A stretch of DNA of 64,000 bases, taken from Francisella orientalis FNO12. GTDB taxonomy: Bacteria; Pseudomonadota; Gammaproteobacteria; Francisellales; Francisellaceae. Position 1 is the first letter of the stretch. Every line of letters begins with the position of its first letter. Location of the stretch: contig NZ_CP011921.2 of NCBI RefSeq assembly GCF_001042525.2, positions 248,001 through 312,000 on the forward strand, written 5' to 3'. The translations under genes were made by a program, and so were the position numbers. Below, one piece after another: positions 9,525 to 19,874 of this stretch. The notes under the pieces were generated by a model. The model ran no database searches and was not told where the DNA came from. It saw nothing but the letters and a program-made list of their open reading frames with translations.

Positions 9525-10976
9525 ATGTCACAAAAGCTCAAACGTGGATTACATACTCGACATATGTCAATGATAGCCTTAGGTGGCTGTATAGGTACAG
9601 GCTTATTTGTAGCACTTGGTGGAGCCATAGTAGATGCAGGACCTGGTGGTACAGTTCTAGCATATATTATAATTGCTGTAATGGTTTATTTTTTGATGGC
9701 TAGTCTTGGTGAAATGGCTGCTCATAGTCCTGTTAGTGGAACATTTTGCGAATATGCTACTCGTTATGTCGATCCTGCTTTGGGTTTCAGTACAGGTTGG
9801 AGTTATTGGTTTAATTGGGCGATAACTGTAGCAACAGAAGTAATTGCAGCTGCGATAATTATACAATACTGGTTTCCAGGAAGCTCTATATTATTATGGA
9901 GTGCATTTTTCTTTGTACTCGTATTTGCTTTGAATATATTCTCAGTGAAGGTATACGGTGAAGTCGAGTATTGGTTATCATTTATTAAAGTTTCAACGGT
10001 TATTATATTTATTATAGTTGGTTTCTTATCGATTCTTGGTATGATTGGAAATCATGGCAGTGTAGGTTTTGAAAATTGGTGTATAGGCGATGCACCATTT
10101 CATAATGGCTGGTGGGGATTTATCTCTGTGTTTATGATTGCGGGATTTTCATTTCAAGGAAGTGAGCTTATAGGTGTGGCAGCTGGTGAAGCTAAAGATC
10201 CTGATACGTCTATTCCTAAGGCTATTAAACAAACTTTTTGGCGTTTGTTTATATTTTATATATTAGCAGTAGTAATAATAAGCTTTTTGATTCCTTACAA
10301 TAATCCTTCTTTGATACAGTCTAGGGCTGGTGATGATATTTCGGTTAGTCCGTTTACGATTGTTTTTGAGAGCGTTGGCTTAAGCTCAGCAGCTACTATT
10401 ATGAATGTGATTATTCTTACAGCGATAATATCTGCATGTAATGCTAGTATGTATAGTGCAACTAGAGTTTTGTGGCATTTAGGTAAGATTAAGCAAGCAC
10501 CGCAATTTTTTGCAACTACTAATTCAAAAGGTATGCCAATGATCGCTCTTTTAATTACAGCTTTGATTGGTAGTTCATTCTTTTTTGTATCATTTGTTGG
10601 TAGTGGACAAATATTTACATGGTTAGTTAATGTATCGAGCTTAGCTGGATTTATAGCTTGGTTTACAATTGCTTTGAGTCACTATCGTTTTAGAAGAGCA
10701 TATATTAAACAAGGTAAGAGTCTAAGTGACTTACCTTTTGTAGCCAAGTTTTTTCCTTGGGCACCTATTATTGCATTAATCTTGGTTTCTGTTGTTATAG
10801 TTGGACAAGGTGTAACTATGCTGACAATGGAAGGTAGAAGTTGGTCGAGTGTTATAATTGAGTTTCTATCAACTTATGTAGGTTTCTTTGCATTTGTGAT
10901 ACTATATTTTGCATATAAGTTTATTAAAAAGACGAAACTGATAAAATTAGAGGATTGTGATCTTTCAGGAGAGTAA
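9525..10976 (+). CDS. lysP: Amino-acid permease, LysP-like (lysine:H+ symporter)
   Basis: 483 residues and 12 hydrophobic helices of the APC superfamily, AAT subfamily. The start LKRGLHTRHMSMIALGGCIGTGLF is the hallmark, containing the unwound helix-1 G-G-x-I-G-T-G-L-F that binds the amino-acid backbone. G-F-S-F-Q-G-S-E-L-I-G and E-A-K-D-P follow. Overall resemblance to LysP is good, but AnsP- or AroP-like specificity is not excluded by eye. It is 14 bases upstream of an alpha/beta hydrolase gene. A 255-base gap precedes it, holding decayed sequence and an inverted repeat. Confidence 0.8.
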   Translation: MSQKLKRGLHTRHMSMIALGGCIGTGLFVALGGAIVDAGPGGTVLAYIIIAVMVYFLMASLGEMAAHSPVSGTFCEYATRYVDPALGFSTGWSYWFNWAITVATEVIAAAIIIQYWFPGSSILLWSAFFFVLVFALNIFSVKVYGEVEYWLSFIKVSTVIIFIIVGFLSILGMIGNHGSVGFENWCIGDAPFHNGWWGFISVFMIAGFSFQGSELIGVAAGEAKDPDTSIPKAIKQTFWRLFIFYILAVVIISFLIPYNNPSLIQSRAGDDISVSPFTIVFESVGLSSAATIMNVIILTAIISACNASMYSATRVLWHLGKIKQAPQFFATTNSKGMPMIALLITALIGSSFFFVSFVGSGQIFTWLVNVSSLAGFIAWFTIALSHYRFRRAYIKQGKSLSDLPFVAKFFPWAPIIALILVSVVIVGQGVTMLTMEGRSWSSVIIEFLSTYVGFFAFVILYFAYKFIKKTKLIKLEDCDLSGE

Positions 10977-10990
10977 TAGTTTTAGTTATT

Positions 10991-11629
10991 ATGAACACTT
11001 TTTTTATTCAAGGTAAGGCCGGCCGGATTGAAGCAGCTTATGATAAAGTCAAAGATGTTAGTCAAGAAGTCGTGGCTGTAGTGTGTCACCCTCATCCATT
11101 ATATCAAGGTAGTATGCACAATAAGGTTGTAACTACTATCTCTAGAGCTATGAAAACACTTGACATTGAGTCATATAGATTTAACTATAGAGGAGTTGGA
11201 GATAGTCAAGGTGAGTATGGTGAGGGAGATGGTGAGTTAGAGGATCTGATTTCTGTCTGTGATTGGATTAGGGAAAATACCAATTTTAAAAAAATTATAT
11301 TGTGTGGATTTTCATTTGGTGGTGTCATAGCATATATGAGTTTAAATAAGATAGATGATGTTGTGGGTTTAATAACTATAGCGCCAGCAGTTGATAGATT
11401 TGATTTGACTAAATTTGATGAGCCTAAGAATCTTCCATGGTTAGTCATTCAAGGTATAGATGATGATACTGTAAACCCTAATTCTGTTTTTGATTTTACT
11501 CTTAAAACAGTTAAATCTGAGTTGACATTGGTTAAAATGACCGAGGTTGGGCATTTTTTTCATGGTAAGCTTATACAGTTAAAAGATGAAATAGAAAAAT
11601 TTCTTATACCAATTGTAGATAAACTATAA
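10991..11629 (+). CDS. Alpha/beta hydrolase
   Basis: 212 residues. The early H-P-H-P-L-Y-Q-G-S-M-H-N-K block and the nucleophile elbow G-F-S-F-G-G (Ser near 105) are those of the small bacterial hydrolase family often annotated KANL3/Tex30-like or dienelactone-hydrolase-like. The acid is probably in Q-G-I-D-D-D and the His in E-V-G-H-F-F-H-G near the end. No signal peptide, so cytoplasmic. Substrate unknown. It lies between lysP and glpX with short gaps and may be read from either unit. Confidence 0.75.
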   Translation: MNTFFIQGKAGRIEAAYDKVKDVSQEVVAVVCHPHPLYQGSMHNKVVTTISRAMKTLDIESYRFNYRGVGDSQGEYGEGDGELEDLISVCDWIRENTNFKKIILCGFSFGGVIAYMSLNKIDDVVGLITIAPAVDRFDLTKFDEPKNLPWLVIQGIDDDTVNPNSVFDFTLKTVKSELTLVKMTEVGHFFHGKLIQLKDEIEKFLIPIVDKL

Positions 11630-11649
11630 AACAAAAAGGACCAAAGCAA

Positions 11650-12636
11650 ATGAATAGAAATGTAGCACTAGAAGCAGTAAGAGTTACTGAGCTAGCGGCT
11701 CTAGCATCATGGAGCCAGATGGGTAGGGGTGATAAAATTGCTGCAGACCAAGCAGCAGTCGATGCAATGAGAAAAGCATTAAGTGAAGTAGCAATCGATG
11801 GTACTGTTGTTATTGGTGAAGGTGAATTAGATGAAGCACCGATGTTGTATATAGGTGAGAAAGTAGGTTCAGGTGGTTGTGAAGTGGATATAGCTCTAGA
11901 TCCACTAGAAGGTACGACTATAACATCCAAAGGTGGTCCAAATGCTCTTACTGTCTTAGCAGTAGCTGATAAGGGTGGATTCTTAAATGCGCCTGATGTA
12001 TATATGCAAAAAATTGCAGTTGGCGGTATTGGAGCTCCTAAAGGTATTGTCGACTTAGATGATTCTGTCACAGAAAATTTAAGAAGAGTTGCTGAGTTTA
12101 AGGGTGTGTATATGTCGGCACTAGTTGTTTGTACTATGGATAGACCTCGTCATGCACATATTATCAAAGAAGCACGTGAAAGCGGTGCTAGAGTTGTTCT
12201 TATCGATGATGGTGATGTATCAGGAGTTATCTCTACAGCTACAGAAGGCTCGGGTATAGATGTTTTTATAGGCACTGGAGGAGCTCCTGAAGGAGTCCTT
12301 TCTGCAGCAGCTCTTAAGTGTCTAGGTGGTCAAATGCAAGCTAGATTAGAATTTAATAGTGATGAAGAGATTCAAAGAGCTCATAGATTAGGCATAACAG
12401 ATCTTGATAAAAAATATGATATTGATGATTTAGCATCTGGTGATATCGTTTTTGCGGCAACAGGTGTTACAGATGGTAATATGCTTAGGGGTGTTAAGAG
12501 GGTTAATAGTACTCGCAGAGGCTCATATGCAGTTACTCATAGTGTAGTTATGCGTTCAACAACTAAAACAGTTAGACATATTACCGCAGAGCATAGCTTT
12601 GATTTTAAAGATGGTGTTGAAAAATTTATGTCTTAA
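11650..12636 (+). CDS. glpX: Fructose-1,6-bisphosphatase, class II (GlpX)
   Basis: 328 residues, full length for GlpX. Diagnostic blocks are the N-terminal A-A-L-A-S-W-S-Q-M-G-R-G-D-K, the metal/phosphate motif G-E-G-E-L-D-E-A-P-M-L-Y-I-G-E (~57-71), D-P-L-E-G-T-T (~84-90), and the late G-T-G-G-A-P-E-G-V-L-S-A-A-A-L. It hydrolyses fructose-1,6-bisphosphate to fructose-6-phosphate, the committed step of gluconeogenesis. Francisella relies on this when growing on amino acids inside host cells. An AAAAGGA site precedes the ATG. Confidence 0.96.
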   Translation: MNRNVALEAVRVTELAALASWSQMGRGDKIAADQAAVDAMRKALSEVAIDGTVVIGEGELDEAPMLYIGEKVGSGGCEVDIALDPLEGTTITSKGGPNALTVLAVADKGGFLNAPDVYMQKIAVGGIGAPKGIVDLDDSVTENLRRVAEFKGVYMSALVVCTMDRPRHAHIIKEARESGARVVLIDDGDVSGVISTATEGSGIDVFIGTGGAPEGVLSAAALKCLGGQMQARLEFNSDEEIQRAHRLGITDLDKKYDIDDLASGDIVFAATGVTDGNMLRGVKRVNSTRRGSYAVTHSVVMRSTTKTVRHITAEHSFDFKDGVEKFMS

Positions 12637-12811
12637 TAATTATCTGAATATTGTAATTTTCTTTTATTTAACTTGCTGGTAAATATTATTAAATTAGTAT
12701 TTTAAAATACTTTGTCAAGAGATTCTCTCATTTAAACTTCTGTTGTAAACTTTTAAATAGCATCTGAAAATGTTAAGTTTATAGAATGTATTTTTTAATA
12801 GTCATTAGGTA

Positions 12812-14278
12812 ATGAGTCAAAACAGCATACTTTGGGTTACATTTATAATATATATCTTAATTATATTTGGTATAGGGATATATTCATACTTTCAAACAAA
12901 AAAAGTTTCTGATTATATGTTGGGAGGTAGGTCTTTAGGTGCACCAATAGCAGCGCTAGGCGCTGGTGCTTCTGATATGGGATCTTGGTTACTGTTAGCT
13001 CTACCAGGAGCATTTATGGTTTCTGGGTTTAATCAAATATGGTTACCGTTAGGTTTATCATTAGGAGCTTTTGTTAACTGGAGCGTTATCGCTAGAAGGT
13101 TACGTATTTATACAGAAATTGCTAAGGATTCGATAACTATTCCTGCATATTTTGAAAATAGATTTCATGATGATAGGGGTATAATAAGATCATTAACGGC
13201 AGTAGTAGTTGTTATTTTCTTTACAATATATACAGGAGCAGGATTTGTTTCTGGAGGAGTATTGTTTAGTTCAATGTTTGGTATCTCTTATCATGAAGCT
13301 TTGCTTCTAACAGCGACAATTATATTTATTTATACATGTGTGGGTGGTTTTTTAGCAATATCATGGATTGATTTCTTTCAAGGAACTTTGATGCTTTTAG
13401 CCTTGTTGATTGTACCAGCAGTTGTTTATTTCAATTTGGGAAGTACAGATATTTCAGCTGCGTTATCAAATATAAAAGCAGATGGTTTCTTCGATGTTAC
13501 TTCTGGAGTTCCTTTGATCACTATAGTGTCATTACTTGCGTGGGGTTTAGGATACTTTGGTCAGCCTCATATTATTGTGCGATTTATGGCAATAAAAGAC
13601 CCAAACAAGACATCACAAGCTATGTGGATTTGTATGATATGGATGATATTAGCATTAATGGGGGCTACTTGTGTAGGTATACTTGGTGCTGCATATTATA
13701 GTGATAGTTTAGCTAATCCAGAATCTGTATTTTTGAAATTATCATCAGTATTTTTTAATCCCTGGATGGAAGGAATTTTACTTGCCGCAGTATTATCTGC
13801 TGTAATGAGTACATCATCAGCACAATTACTATCATTATCTAGTGCTTTTTCGGTAGATGTATATGCCAAATTTCTTAGAAAGAATGCATCTCATAGAGAG
13901 CTTCTAAATGTAAGTCGTTTGATCGTGTTATTAGTGGCAATATTCGCAATTATCTTGTCATATAATCCTGAAACGAGTATTTTGAATTTGGTAGGTTTTG
14001 CTTGGGCTGGTCTTGGTAGTTCATTTGGTTCAGTAGTGATATTTTCATTATTTTGGTCTAGGATGAATAAAAATGGTGCTATTGCTGGAATCCTTGTGGG
14101 CTCATTGACAGTTTTAGTTTGGCTACTATTTGGTCATTTAGGTGGCTGGTTTAATGTTTATGCTATGGTTCCAGGATTTGCTTTGAGCAGTATCTGTATA
14201 GTGGTATTTAGTTTATTAAGCTCGAAGCCAGAAGAATCTGTGCAGTTAGAATATCAAAAATATAAACAATCATTATAA
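12812..14278 (+). CDS. putP: Sodium:proline symporter PutP
   Basis: 488 residues of the sodium:solute symporter (SSS) family, 13 helices. Present are the early Y-x-x-Q-T-K-K-V-x-D-Y-x-L-G-G-R block, A-G-A-S-D-M-G-S-W-L-L-L (Na+-site region of helix 2), and the G-Y-F-G-Q-P-H-I-I-V-R-F-M signature. PutP imports proline with Na+. The 175-base upstream gap presumably holds its own promoter. The neighbouring lysP and glpX fit an amino-acid-to-gluconeogenesis lifestyle. Confidence 0.93.
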   Translation: MSQNSILWVTFIIYILIIFGIGIYSYFQTKKVSDYMLGGRSLGAPIAALGAGASDMGSWLLLALPGAFMVSGFNQIWLPLGLSLGAFVNWSVIARRLRIYTEIAKDSITIPAYFENRFHDDRGIIRSLTAVVVVIFFTIYTGAGFVSGGVLFSSMFGISYHEALLLTATIIFIYTCVGGFLAISWIDFFQGTLMLLALLIVPAVVYFNLGSTDISAALSNIKADGFFDVTSGVPLITIVSLLAWGLGYFGQPHIIVRFMAIKDPNKTSQAMWICMIWMILALMGATCVGILGAAYYSDSLANPESVFLKLSSVFFNPWMEGILLAAVLSAVMSTSSAQLLSLSSAFSVDVYAKFLRKNASHRELLNVSRLIVLLVAIFAIILSYNPETSILNLVGFAWAGLGSSFGSVVIFSLFWSRMNKNGAIAGILVGSLTVLVWLLFGHLGGWFNVYAMVPGFALSSICIVVFSLLSSKPEESVQLEYQKYKQSL

Positions 14279-14342
14279 TTACTTATTGTTAGTGGTACTT
14301 TTTTGGAGTAAAATTCTCATCATTTGGATTCTATGATTTTTT

Positions 14343-16022
14343 ATGAAAAAACTGTTATCTCTTATAGCAGCTTTACTTGTTCTTTATGGTCTTTCACAGG
14401 TTGGAGAGACTTTTGCAAGTATAGCGCTATTATCTTTTTTGTGTTGTTTTGTTATCTATCTATTCGTGACATCTAAGTCTCGTAAGCTAAATCTTATAAC
14501 GATAATATATGTATTATTAAGCTTTATTTTTGTGGTATTTACTACAATTGCGATATTGAGCGTTGATTATAGTTCTCATCCATTTATATCAATGTTGATA
14601 TTGTGTATATTGTTACCAACTTTCTTTTTACTTGGTTATAGAATCATTTTAAGTGTTCATTGTTTCATTGATAGTCTTTTTGGTAAAAATAAGAATTTTC
14701 AGGAAACTGATGAAGAGCTAGGATGTTCTGTCGTTATAACTACACGTAATGAACCTTTCGATGTTTGTAAATTAACTTTTGATTCGGCATATCAGCTTGA
14801 TTATCCTACTGGTAAAATCGAGATAATAATTGTTGATAATAGTGATTTAGATCATCCAGACTTCTTGAAATGGCAAGGTTATGTTAACAAGCATAATATG
14901 CAAGAAGGTATAAGTTGTAAGTTTATCCATAGAAATGGGACAGAAGGTTTTAAGCCACGTAATCTTGATATTGCAATGCAACATATTAATTTTGATTATG
15001 TATTGTTTCTCGATGCTGATTCAACTTTACCTCAAAGTGCGTTAAAAGTAGGGTTACCAGAGTTTAAAAAAGATTCTAAGCTTGGTTTTGTTAGTTTCTT
15101 GATAGAAAGTACTAACTATAGTACTAATTTAGTTACTAAGGTCGCTAGTATTTTCCAAAATACAATTCGCTATTTTAATGAATTTGTAGGTAAATATGGC
15201 TATTGTAATTATCAGGGGCACAATGGTATTTGGAGTAAACAAGCACTACAAGCAACATCTAAATGGGAAGAATATTATAAATCTCAAGTTATGGTCACAG
15301 AAGATATTGCAGCTGGATTTAGGTGTTATGAATCAGGGTTTAATAGTGCGCCTATTTTTCTTAAAACAGGAGAGTGGGTTCCTACATCTCTCAAAGAGTT
15401 TGAGAAAATGTGGTTAAGATGGTCTTTTGGTGGTATGCAAGTAATGCATAAATATATGTCAAATATTATAAGCTCTTCTAGTCTGAACTTTAGAGTGAAG
15501 CTTGATATGTTGTATTTATTATTTAAGGTTGTAGCTTCAGGCTTTCCAATATTTGCATTATTATTAGTTATTTTTCCGAGAAACAATATAGCTTTTGTGT
15601 CGATAGTAAATGTGACACTTATTCCGTTGCTTATCCTAAGTGTTTGGTATTATTTATACGGTGACATAAAAGGTAGTTTTATAAGTAAAATTTCTCAAAT
15701 TTATATTGCGATGTTTATGTTGTCATCATTTGTGTTTTGGTGTGGTATAAAAGCAGAAATAAATTATTATCTAAATAAGCCTCAGGGCTGGAAACCAACA
15801 AGTAAAGTCTTTGATAAAGTTGAAGGCTGGGCACAAGTTATATATGATAATATCGGTAAGTTAAGCTTTTCTTTTGTTGGTTTGATTATAGCTATTTATT
15901 CTATTTTTACACTTTATTCTCAAACTGACTTTTATTTGTATATGTTATGTATGTTGCCAAGTATACTACTTTTTTTGAATACTATTTTATGTGTGCTGGT
16001 ATTAGGTAGAGCGAGATACTAG
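14343..16022 (+). CDS. Family 2 glycosyltransferase, processive (cellulose-synthase-like)
   Basis: 559 residues. Three N-terminal helices, a cytosolic GT2 domain and four or five C-terminal helices. Catalytic signature residues are in order: D in V-D-N-S-D, the DxD in F-L-D-A-D-S (~222-227), T-E-D near 320, and W-L-R-W near 357 (the QxxRW position, with Met replacing Gln as K-M-W-L-R-W). This layout is that of inner-membrane polysaccharide synthases (BcsA/PgaC/HAS type). The product is unknown and no partner synthesis genes flank it. Confidence 0.82.
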   Translation: MKKLLSLIAALLVLYGLSQVGETFASIALLSFLCCFVIYLFVTSKSRKLNLITIIYVLLSFIFVVFTTIAILSVDYSSHPFISMLILCILLPTFFLLGYRIILSVHCFIDSLFGKNKNFQETDEELGCSVVITTRNEPFDVCKLTFDSAYQLDYPTGKIEIIIVDNSDLDHPDFLKWQGYVNKHNMQEGISCKFIHRNGTEGFKPRNLDIAMQHINFDYVLFLDADSTLPQSALKVGLPEFKKDSKLGFVSFLIESTNYSTNLVTKVASIFQNTIRYFNEFVGKYGYCNYQGHNGIWSKQALQATSKWEEYYKSQVMVTEDIAAGFRCYESGFNSAPIFLKTGEWVPTSLKEFEKMWLRWSFGGMQVMHKYMSNIISSSSLNFRVKLDMLYLLFKVVASGFPIFALLLVIFPRNNIAFVSIVNVTLIPLLILSVWYYLYGDIKGSFISKISQIYIAMFMLSSFVFWCGIKAEINYYLNKPQGWKPTSKVFDKVEGWAQVIYDNIGKLSFSFVGLIIAIYSIFTLYSQTDFYLYMLCMLPSILLFLNTILCVLVLGRARY

Positions 16023-16032
16023 AGAAATATTA

Positions 16033-17242
16033 ATGATTGAATATGATAATGTTGTTTATCTAATGGTTGCTTTTGGCTTTGTTTTACTTAATACTTTTTT
16101 TTGTTATCACTGAATTTTCACTAGTTAAAATAAGAAGCTCTCAGGTTGAAATTTTAAGTAAGAAAAAGGGGCTAAAAGGTAAGATACTCTATAAAGTTCA
16201 TACTAATATCGATATTTATCTTTCAGCTTGTCAATTTGGTATCGCACTAGCATCATTGGGTTTGGGTTGGATTGGTAAGCCTGCTTTTTCTGAACTTTTG
16301 GAACCTATTTTTATGTTTTTTGGAGTGACAGGGAGTCTGTCAAAAATCATTGCTTTTGCAACTGGGTTCGCGATTATATCATTTTTGCATATAGTGATTG
16401 GTGAGCTTATGCCTAAATCGATGGCTATTAGACAAACAGAAAAACTATCCTTATTGACGTGTATACCATTGTATGTATTTTACTGGTTAATGTTTCCTTT
16501 TATCTGGGTACTAAATATTACAGCAAATAAGCTTCTAAAGTTGTTTAAGTTAGATACGGTAGCAGAGGCTGAATATGGTTATACTACAGATGAAGTTAAA
16601 ATTATCCTAAAGAGTAGCCATCTTAAGAAGCCACTTACAGAAGAGCATAGAGATATATTGCTTAGGATGGTTGAGTTTTCGCATCTACAAGCAATTGATG
16701 CTATGAGACCTATCGAAGAGATGATTGTGATTGATTATAGTCTATCAAATAGAGAAAAGCTTGAAGTAGTTAAAGAAAACTTGTACACAAGATATCCTGT
16801 TTATCAAGGAAATAAAGATAATATTATTGGAGTTATTCATACAAAAGATATCCTTTGTGCTTTAGATAATGATTTACAACAAGAGAGTCTTAGACCAATA
16901 TTGAAAGTATCTCATCATGATCAGTTGATTGATGTTTTACGTAAATTTCAACAAGGCAAACCACACTTTGCATTAGTTTACAAAAAGAACAAGCTTATAG
17001 GCTTTATTACATTAGATAACTTATTGACAATAATGATTGGTAGAATTTCAGATGAGTTCCATCTTGTTAGAGAGCCATGGATAACCTTAGCAAATAATAA
17101 GTTTTTGATAAAAGCTAACGTACCTGTGTACGCAATAGAAAGATTAGCAGATGTTGACCTATCTGAATATCTGGTAGATACAGTTATTGACTTATTAACT
17201 AATTTATTCGGGCACTATCCATCTATAGATGATATTTGGTAG
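16033..17242 (+). pseudogene. CNNM/CorC-type CBS-domain membrane protein, frameshifted in a T8 tract
   Basis: The natural start is the ATG at 16033, which reads through a first membrane helix to L-L-N-T-F-F and then a stop. The rest (from about 16103) continues one frame away as V-I-T-E-F-S-L-V-K-I-R-S-S-Q, the invariant CNNM/hemolysin signature. The break is a run of eight T at 16095-16102; seven would restore one frame. Downstream come further helices, two CBS domains (~200-320) and a CorC_HlyC domain. A TTG at 16067 could restart translation in the second frame, losing part of helix 1. Family members transport or sense Mg2+/Co2+. Pseudogene, slippage-controlled gene and sequencing error are all possible. 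Confidence 0.7.
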
Positions 17243-17352
17243 CAACAAATGTTCATCGTTCAACCATATCGTTTTGAAAACGACTCTTTAGAAGAAGTTA
17301 TTTTAAAACTTAAGTAAGATATTAAAAATTAAACCTTTGAAAAAATGACTGA

Positions 17353-17699
17353 ATGATTAAGTATAAGTTTTATAATGCGAATAAACAAAAAGGGGCATCT
17401 CTAGTCGAGAGTATAGTTTCGTCAGGGCTGATTTTGTTTGTTTTATCATCATTTTTGATAATAAATTCATCAATAACTACTTCAGTAATAGCGGAGAAGA
17501 AAATACAGCTAACGCAGCAACTAGATAAAAAGATAGCGGATTATATTCTAACAGGTAAATTTAATACAAAAACTATCGATGATGATTATTTCTTTCAGAA
17601 AAAGTTAATGATTCTAAGTTAACTAAGTTTGTTGCTAAAAATAAAGACTCCAATTTATGTATCTCTAAGGAAATTATCAAATATGGCTCAAACTTATAG
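17353..17699 (+). pseudogene. PilV-like minor pseudopilin, frameshifted
   Basis: Opens with a type IV prepilin leader N-K-Q-K-G followed by A-S-L-V-E-S (Glu at mature +5) and a hydrophobic helix, as in PilV/PulI-class minor pseudopilins. The frame ends at 17622. The sequence resumes one frame away as VNDSKLTKFVAKN and stops at 17697-17699. An A5 run at 17599-17603 is the likely break: six A would join both parts into a ~116-residue protein. The next gene begins inside its tail at 17683, the usual overlap of a pseudopilin operon. It is the first member of cassette 1. Confidence 0.75.
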
Positions 17700-18595
17700 A
17701 AACCGAGTTATTTGGGGTTTTACGTTAGTCGAGCTTATGGTTGGCATTACTATTTCGATTATTGTAATTACAATCGCTGTTAATATATATTTCTACCAAA
17801 AAAAGTTACAACAAAGCCAAGCTCAATACCGAGCAAAATATAAAAATTATTTCTGCTCAGAAAGTATTGTCAGATGCTATCATCAATGCTGGACTATCAT
17901 GTAAATATGGAGATAATCACCAGACTTACATAAATCGAACCGGAGAAAATCCTCAAGAGTTTAAGTTTTTGTATGATGCTTCATCAGTTAGAGTGGGAAA
18001 AATATCTTCGATAGAAAGATTTCTTCAACAGTCTATATATACTAAGCAAAAATTTTTGTATTAACCGAATACAAATTACTTAATGATTAAAACAGACAGC
18101 TCATCAAGCGAGCTTGCTCAAAAACCATTAAATTTAAGTTTATATTTACAGGATTTTCAGCAGTGGCAAAAGGGAGATTATTTAGCACTTTGTAATAATG
18201 ATTATATTGATATTGTGAAAGTACTAAAAGCTGATAATACTACAAAAGCGATTAAGTTGGTTTCAGCACCAACTAACGAATTTAATAAAGGTGATTATGC
18301 AGGTAAGATAAATATCCAAATCTTTTATACAGCTGCGGTAGCTACTCTAAAGAATCTAAGTGAATATACTTATTCTTTATATATGTTTGTTAAAAGAGGT
18401 GATAACAATGCAGTTACATATCCTCTTGTGGAGGGCGTTTCTAACCTTAAGTTGGCTTATGCAATATTAGATAAAGATAAACTTAGTTGGAAAGAAATAT
18501 TGCAAGACATTAATATTGATCAAATAGATGCAAAAGCTCTAAAAATATCGTTTCAATCCAACAATCAATATTATGATAAAGTAGAGCTAATATGA
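17683..18595 (+). pseudogene. PilW-like minor pseudopilin (cassette 1), one frameshift and one nonsense codon
   Basis: The ATG at 17683 starts a prepilin with V-I-W-G followed by F-T-L-V-E-L-M-V-G, the PilW-type N-terminus. The frame shifts near 17843-17850, continues as I-S-A-Q-K-V-L-S-D-A-I-I-N-A-G-L-S-C, meets an in-frame TAA at 18062-18064, and resumes to 18595. The reconstructed protein is ~300 residues. Its C-terminal half matches the cassette 2 PilW-like protein: K-G-D-Y-A-G-K versus P-G-D-Y-V-G-K, then Y-S-L-Y-x-F, then G-V-x-N-L. PilW proteins prime pilus assembly with PilV and PilX. Its stop overlaps the ATG of the next gene. Confidence 0.78.
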
Positions 18596-19772
18596 GTTAT
18601 TTTTGCTTAGTAACTTTTAGAAAAAACAGGATCATCATTGATGCCTGCGATGATATTTGCTTTTGTGGTATTAATTGCAGTATCAAGTCTTAGCTATCTT
18701 GTTAGATATAATTTATTAAGTATAAAAAGTTTGCAATCACAAGAGATAGCATCAACAGTAGAACAACAATATATCCAAGAAATATCTCAAAAAGGTACTA
18801 TTGCTACAGGAGATACTAGCTTTGGGAGTTATCATATACAGAACATATTACAACTTAATTCAAGTGGGCATATTAGTGATACAGAGCGAGGTTATATTGG
18901 TTTTCTTAAGAAAGAGTATGACTGGCTATTAATATCAGTAAACAAGAATATTCAAATAATAAATCTAAAAAACTTAGATCTTTCCGAAAACTATAGCTTA
19001 AAAATTGGTTGGCAACTTAGTAAGGGTAGTTGGCAAATGTTATTGGCAATATATGATAAACAACATTTATACATATTCAAAACCAAGCTAACTAATCTAG
19101 TAAATAATTTATCTAAGGCGGTCTTAGATTTTATCAACACCAATCAAAGTGACTGATATACCAAAAGATATAGTAACATTAGATTGGTATTATCAGTCAG
19201 ATGAGTCAACACCAAGTCTAGTAGTTTTGTCTACGCGTAAAGATAACGCAGATAATATAAATGTAATTGTCCAAGATGTCGAGTATGATCAGTCTAACAG
19301 TAGATATATCCTTTCAATAAGATATATCATAGATGCTAGAGCAGAGATTAGCGATAATAATGTTTATGTGCAAGTATTAGATCCAACAAGAACTTTAGCA
19401 AAAAGTTTTTTATATCTAGCAAAAAGTTTTTTATATCTTTTATTGGGAATAAACTTGTAGTATATGGTTTAGGAAACTCTTTTGATACTAGTAAAAAACA
19501 AGTGAATTTAGATAGAGTTATAGAAAATGCTCCAATAATTGTGAGAAAGGATCAGTACAGTAACTATATTTTTAGTCTATAAAGGAGATCATTATTATCA
19601 GTACTTATATACGACTAATACCAAGCTCATAAATATATCAAATCCAGTAGTATATCCTAAACAGAAGATCCAGAGTATAATAGTTAAATACGGTTTAAAA
19701 TTTATAGTTACCAGTAGCGAAGTATATATAGAAAATTTTAATAATCAGCGAATTGAAACGATTCAAATATAG
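18592..19772 (+). pseudogene. PilX-like long minor pseudopilin (cassette 1), multiple frameshifts
   Basis: The ATG at 18592 overlaps the previous stop (ATGA). After M-S-Y-F-C-L-V-T-F-R-K an A6 run (18621-18626) throws the frame; five A would give R-K-T-G followed by S-S-L-M-P-A-M-I-F-A-F, a PilX-type prepilin cleavage site. Further shifts occur near 19148, 19432-19440 and 19570-19576, and the coding sense ends at TAG 19770-19772. The corrected product is about 390 residues, longer than usual PilX. Its tail is homologous to the cassette 2 protein: I-G-W-x-L-x-x-G-x-W-x-x-x-L-A-x-Y-D, D-I-V-x-x-x-W-Y, and K-Y-G-x-x-F-I-x-T. A 21-bp duplication lies inside. Confidence 0.75.
19398..19439 (+). repeat. 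21-bp tandem duplication (two copies) inside the pilX-like pseudogene
   Basis: The unit beginning GCAAAAAGTTTTTTATATCT is repeated head to tail with a period of 21 bases, encoding A-K-S-F-L-Y-L twice in frame. The last base of the second copy differs. The unit contains its own A and T runs. The length is a multiple of three, so it does not itself break the frame, but a frameshift follows directly after it. Confidence 0.85.
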
Positions 19773-19874
19773 ATAAATAATATATTAAAACTAAAATCTG
19801 CCTTATGGATATCTATTTTTATTTTAGCTTCTGATTTGCTTCCTTCTTGGTGTGTTTTATAGTAGAGGATAGAG

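Noticed and set aside
12637-12811. Rho-independent terminator after glpX
   Set aside because: No stable GC-containing hairpin followed by a T run could be found; the same holds for other gene ends inspected, so no terminators are listed.
18638-19156. Treating the open frames within 17.3-22.6 kb as separate small genes
   Set aside because: Each continues its neighbour's protein in another frame, with pseudopilin motifs spanning the breaks and homology between the two cassettes.
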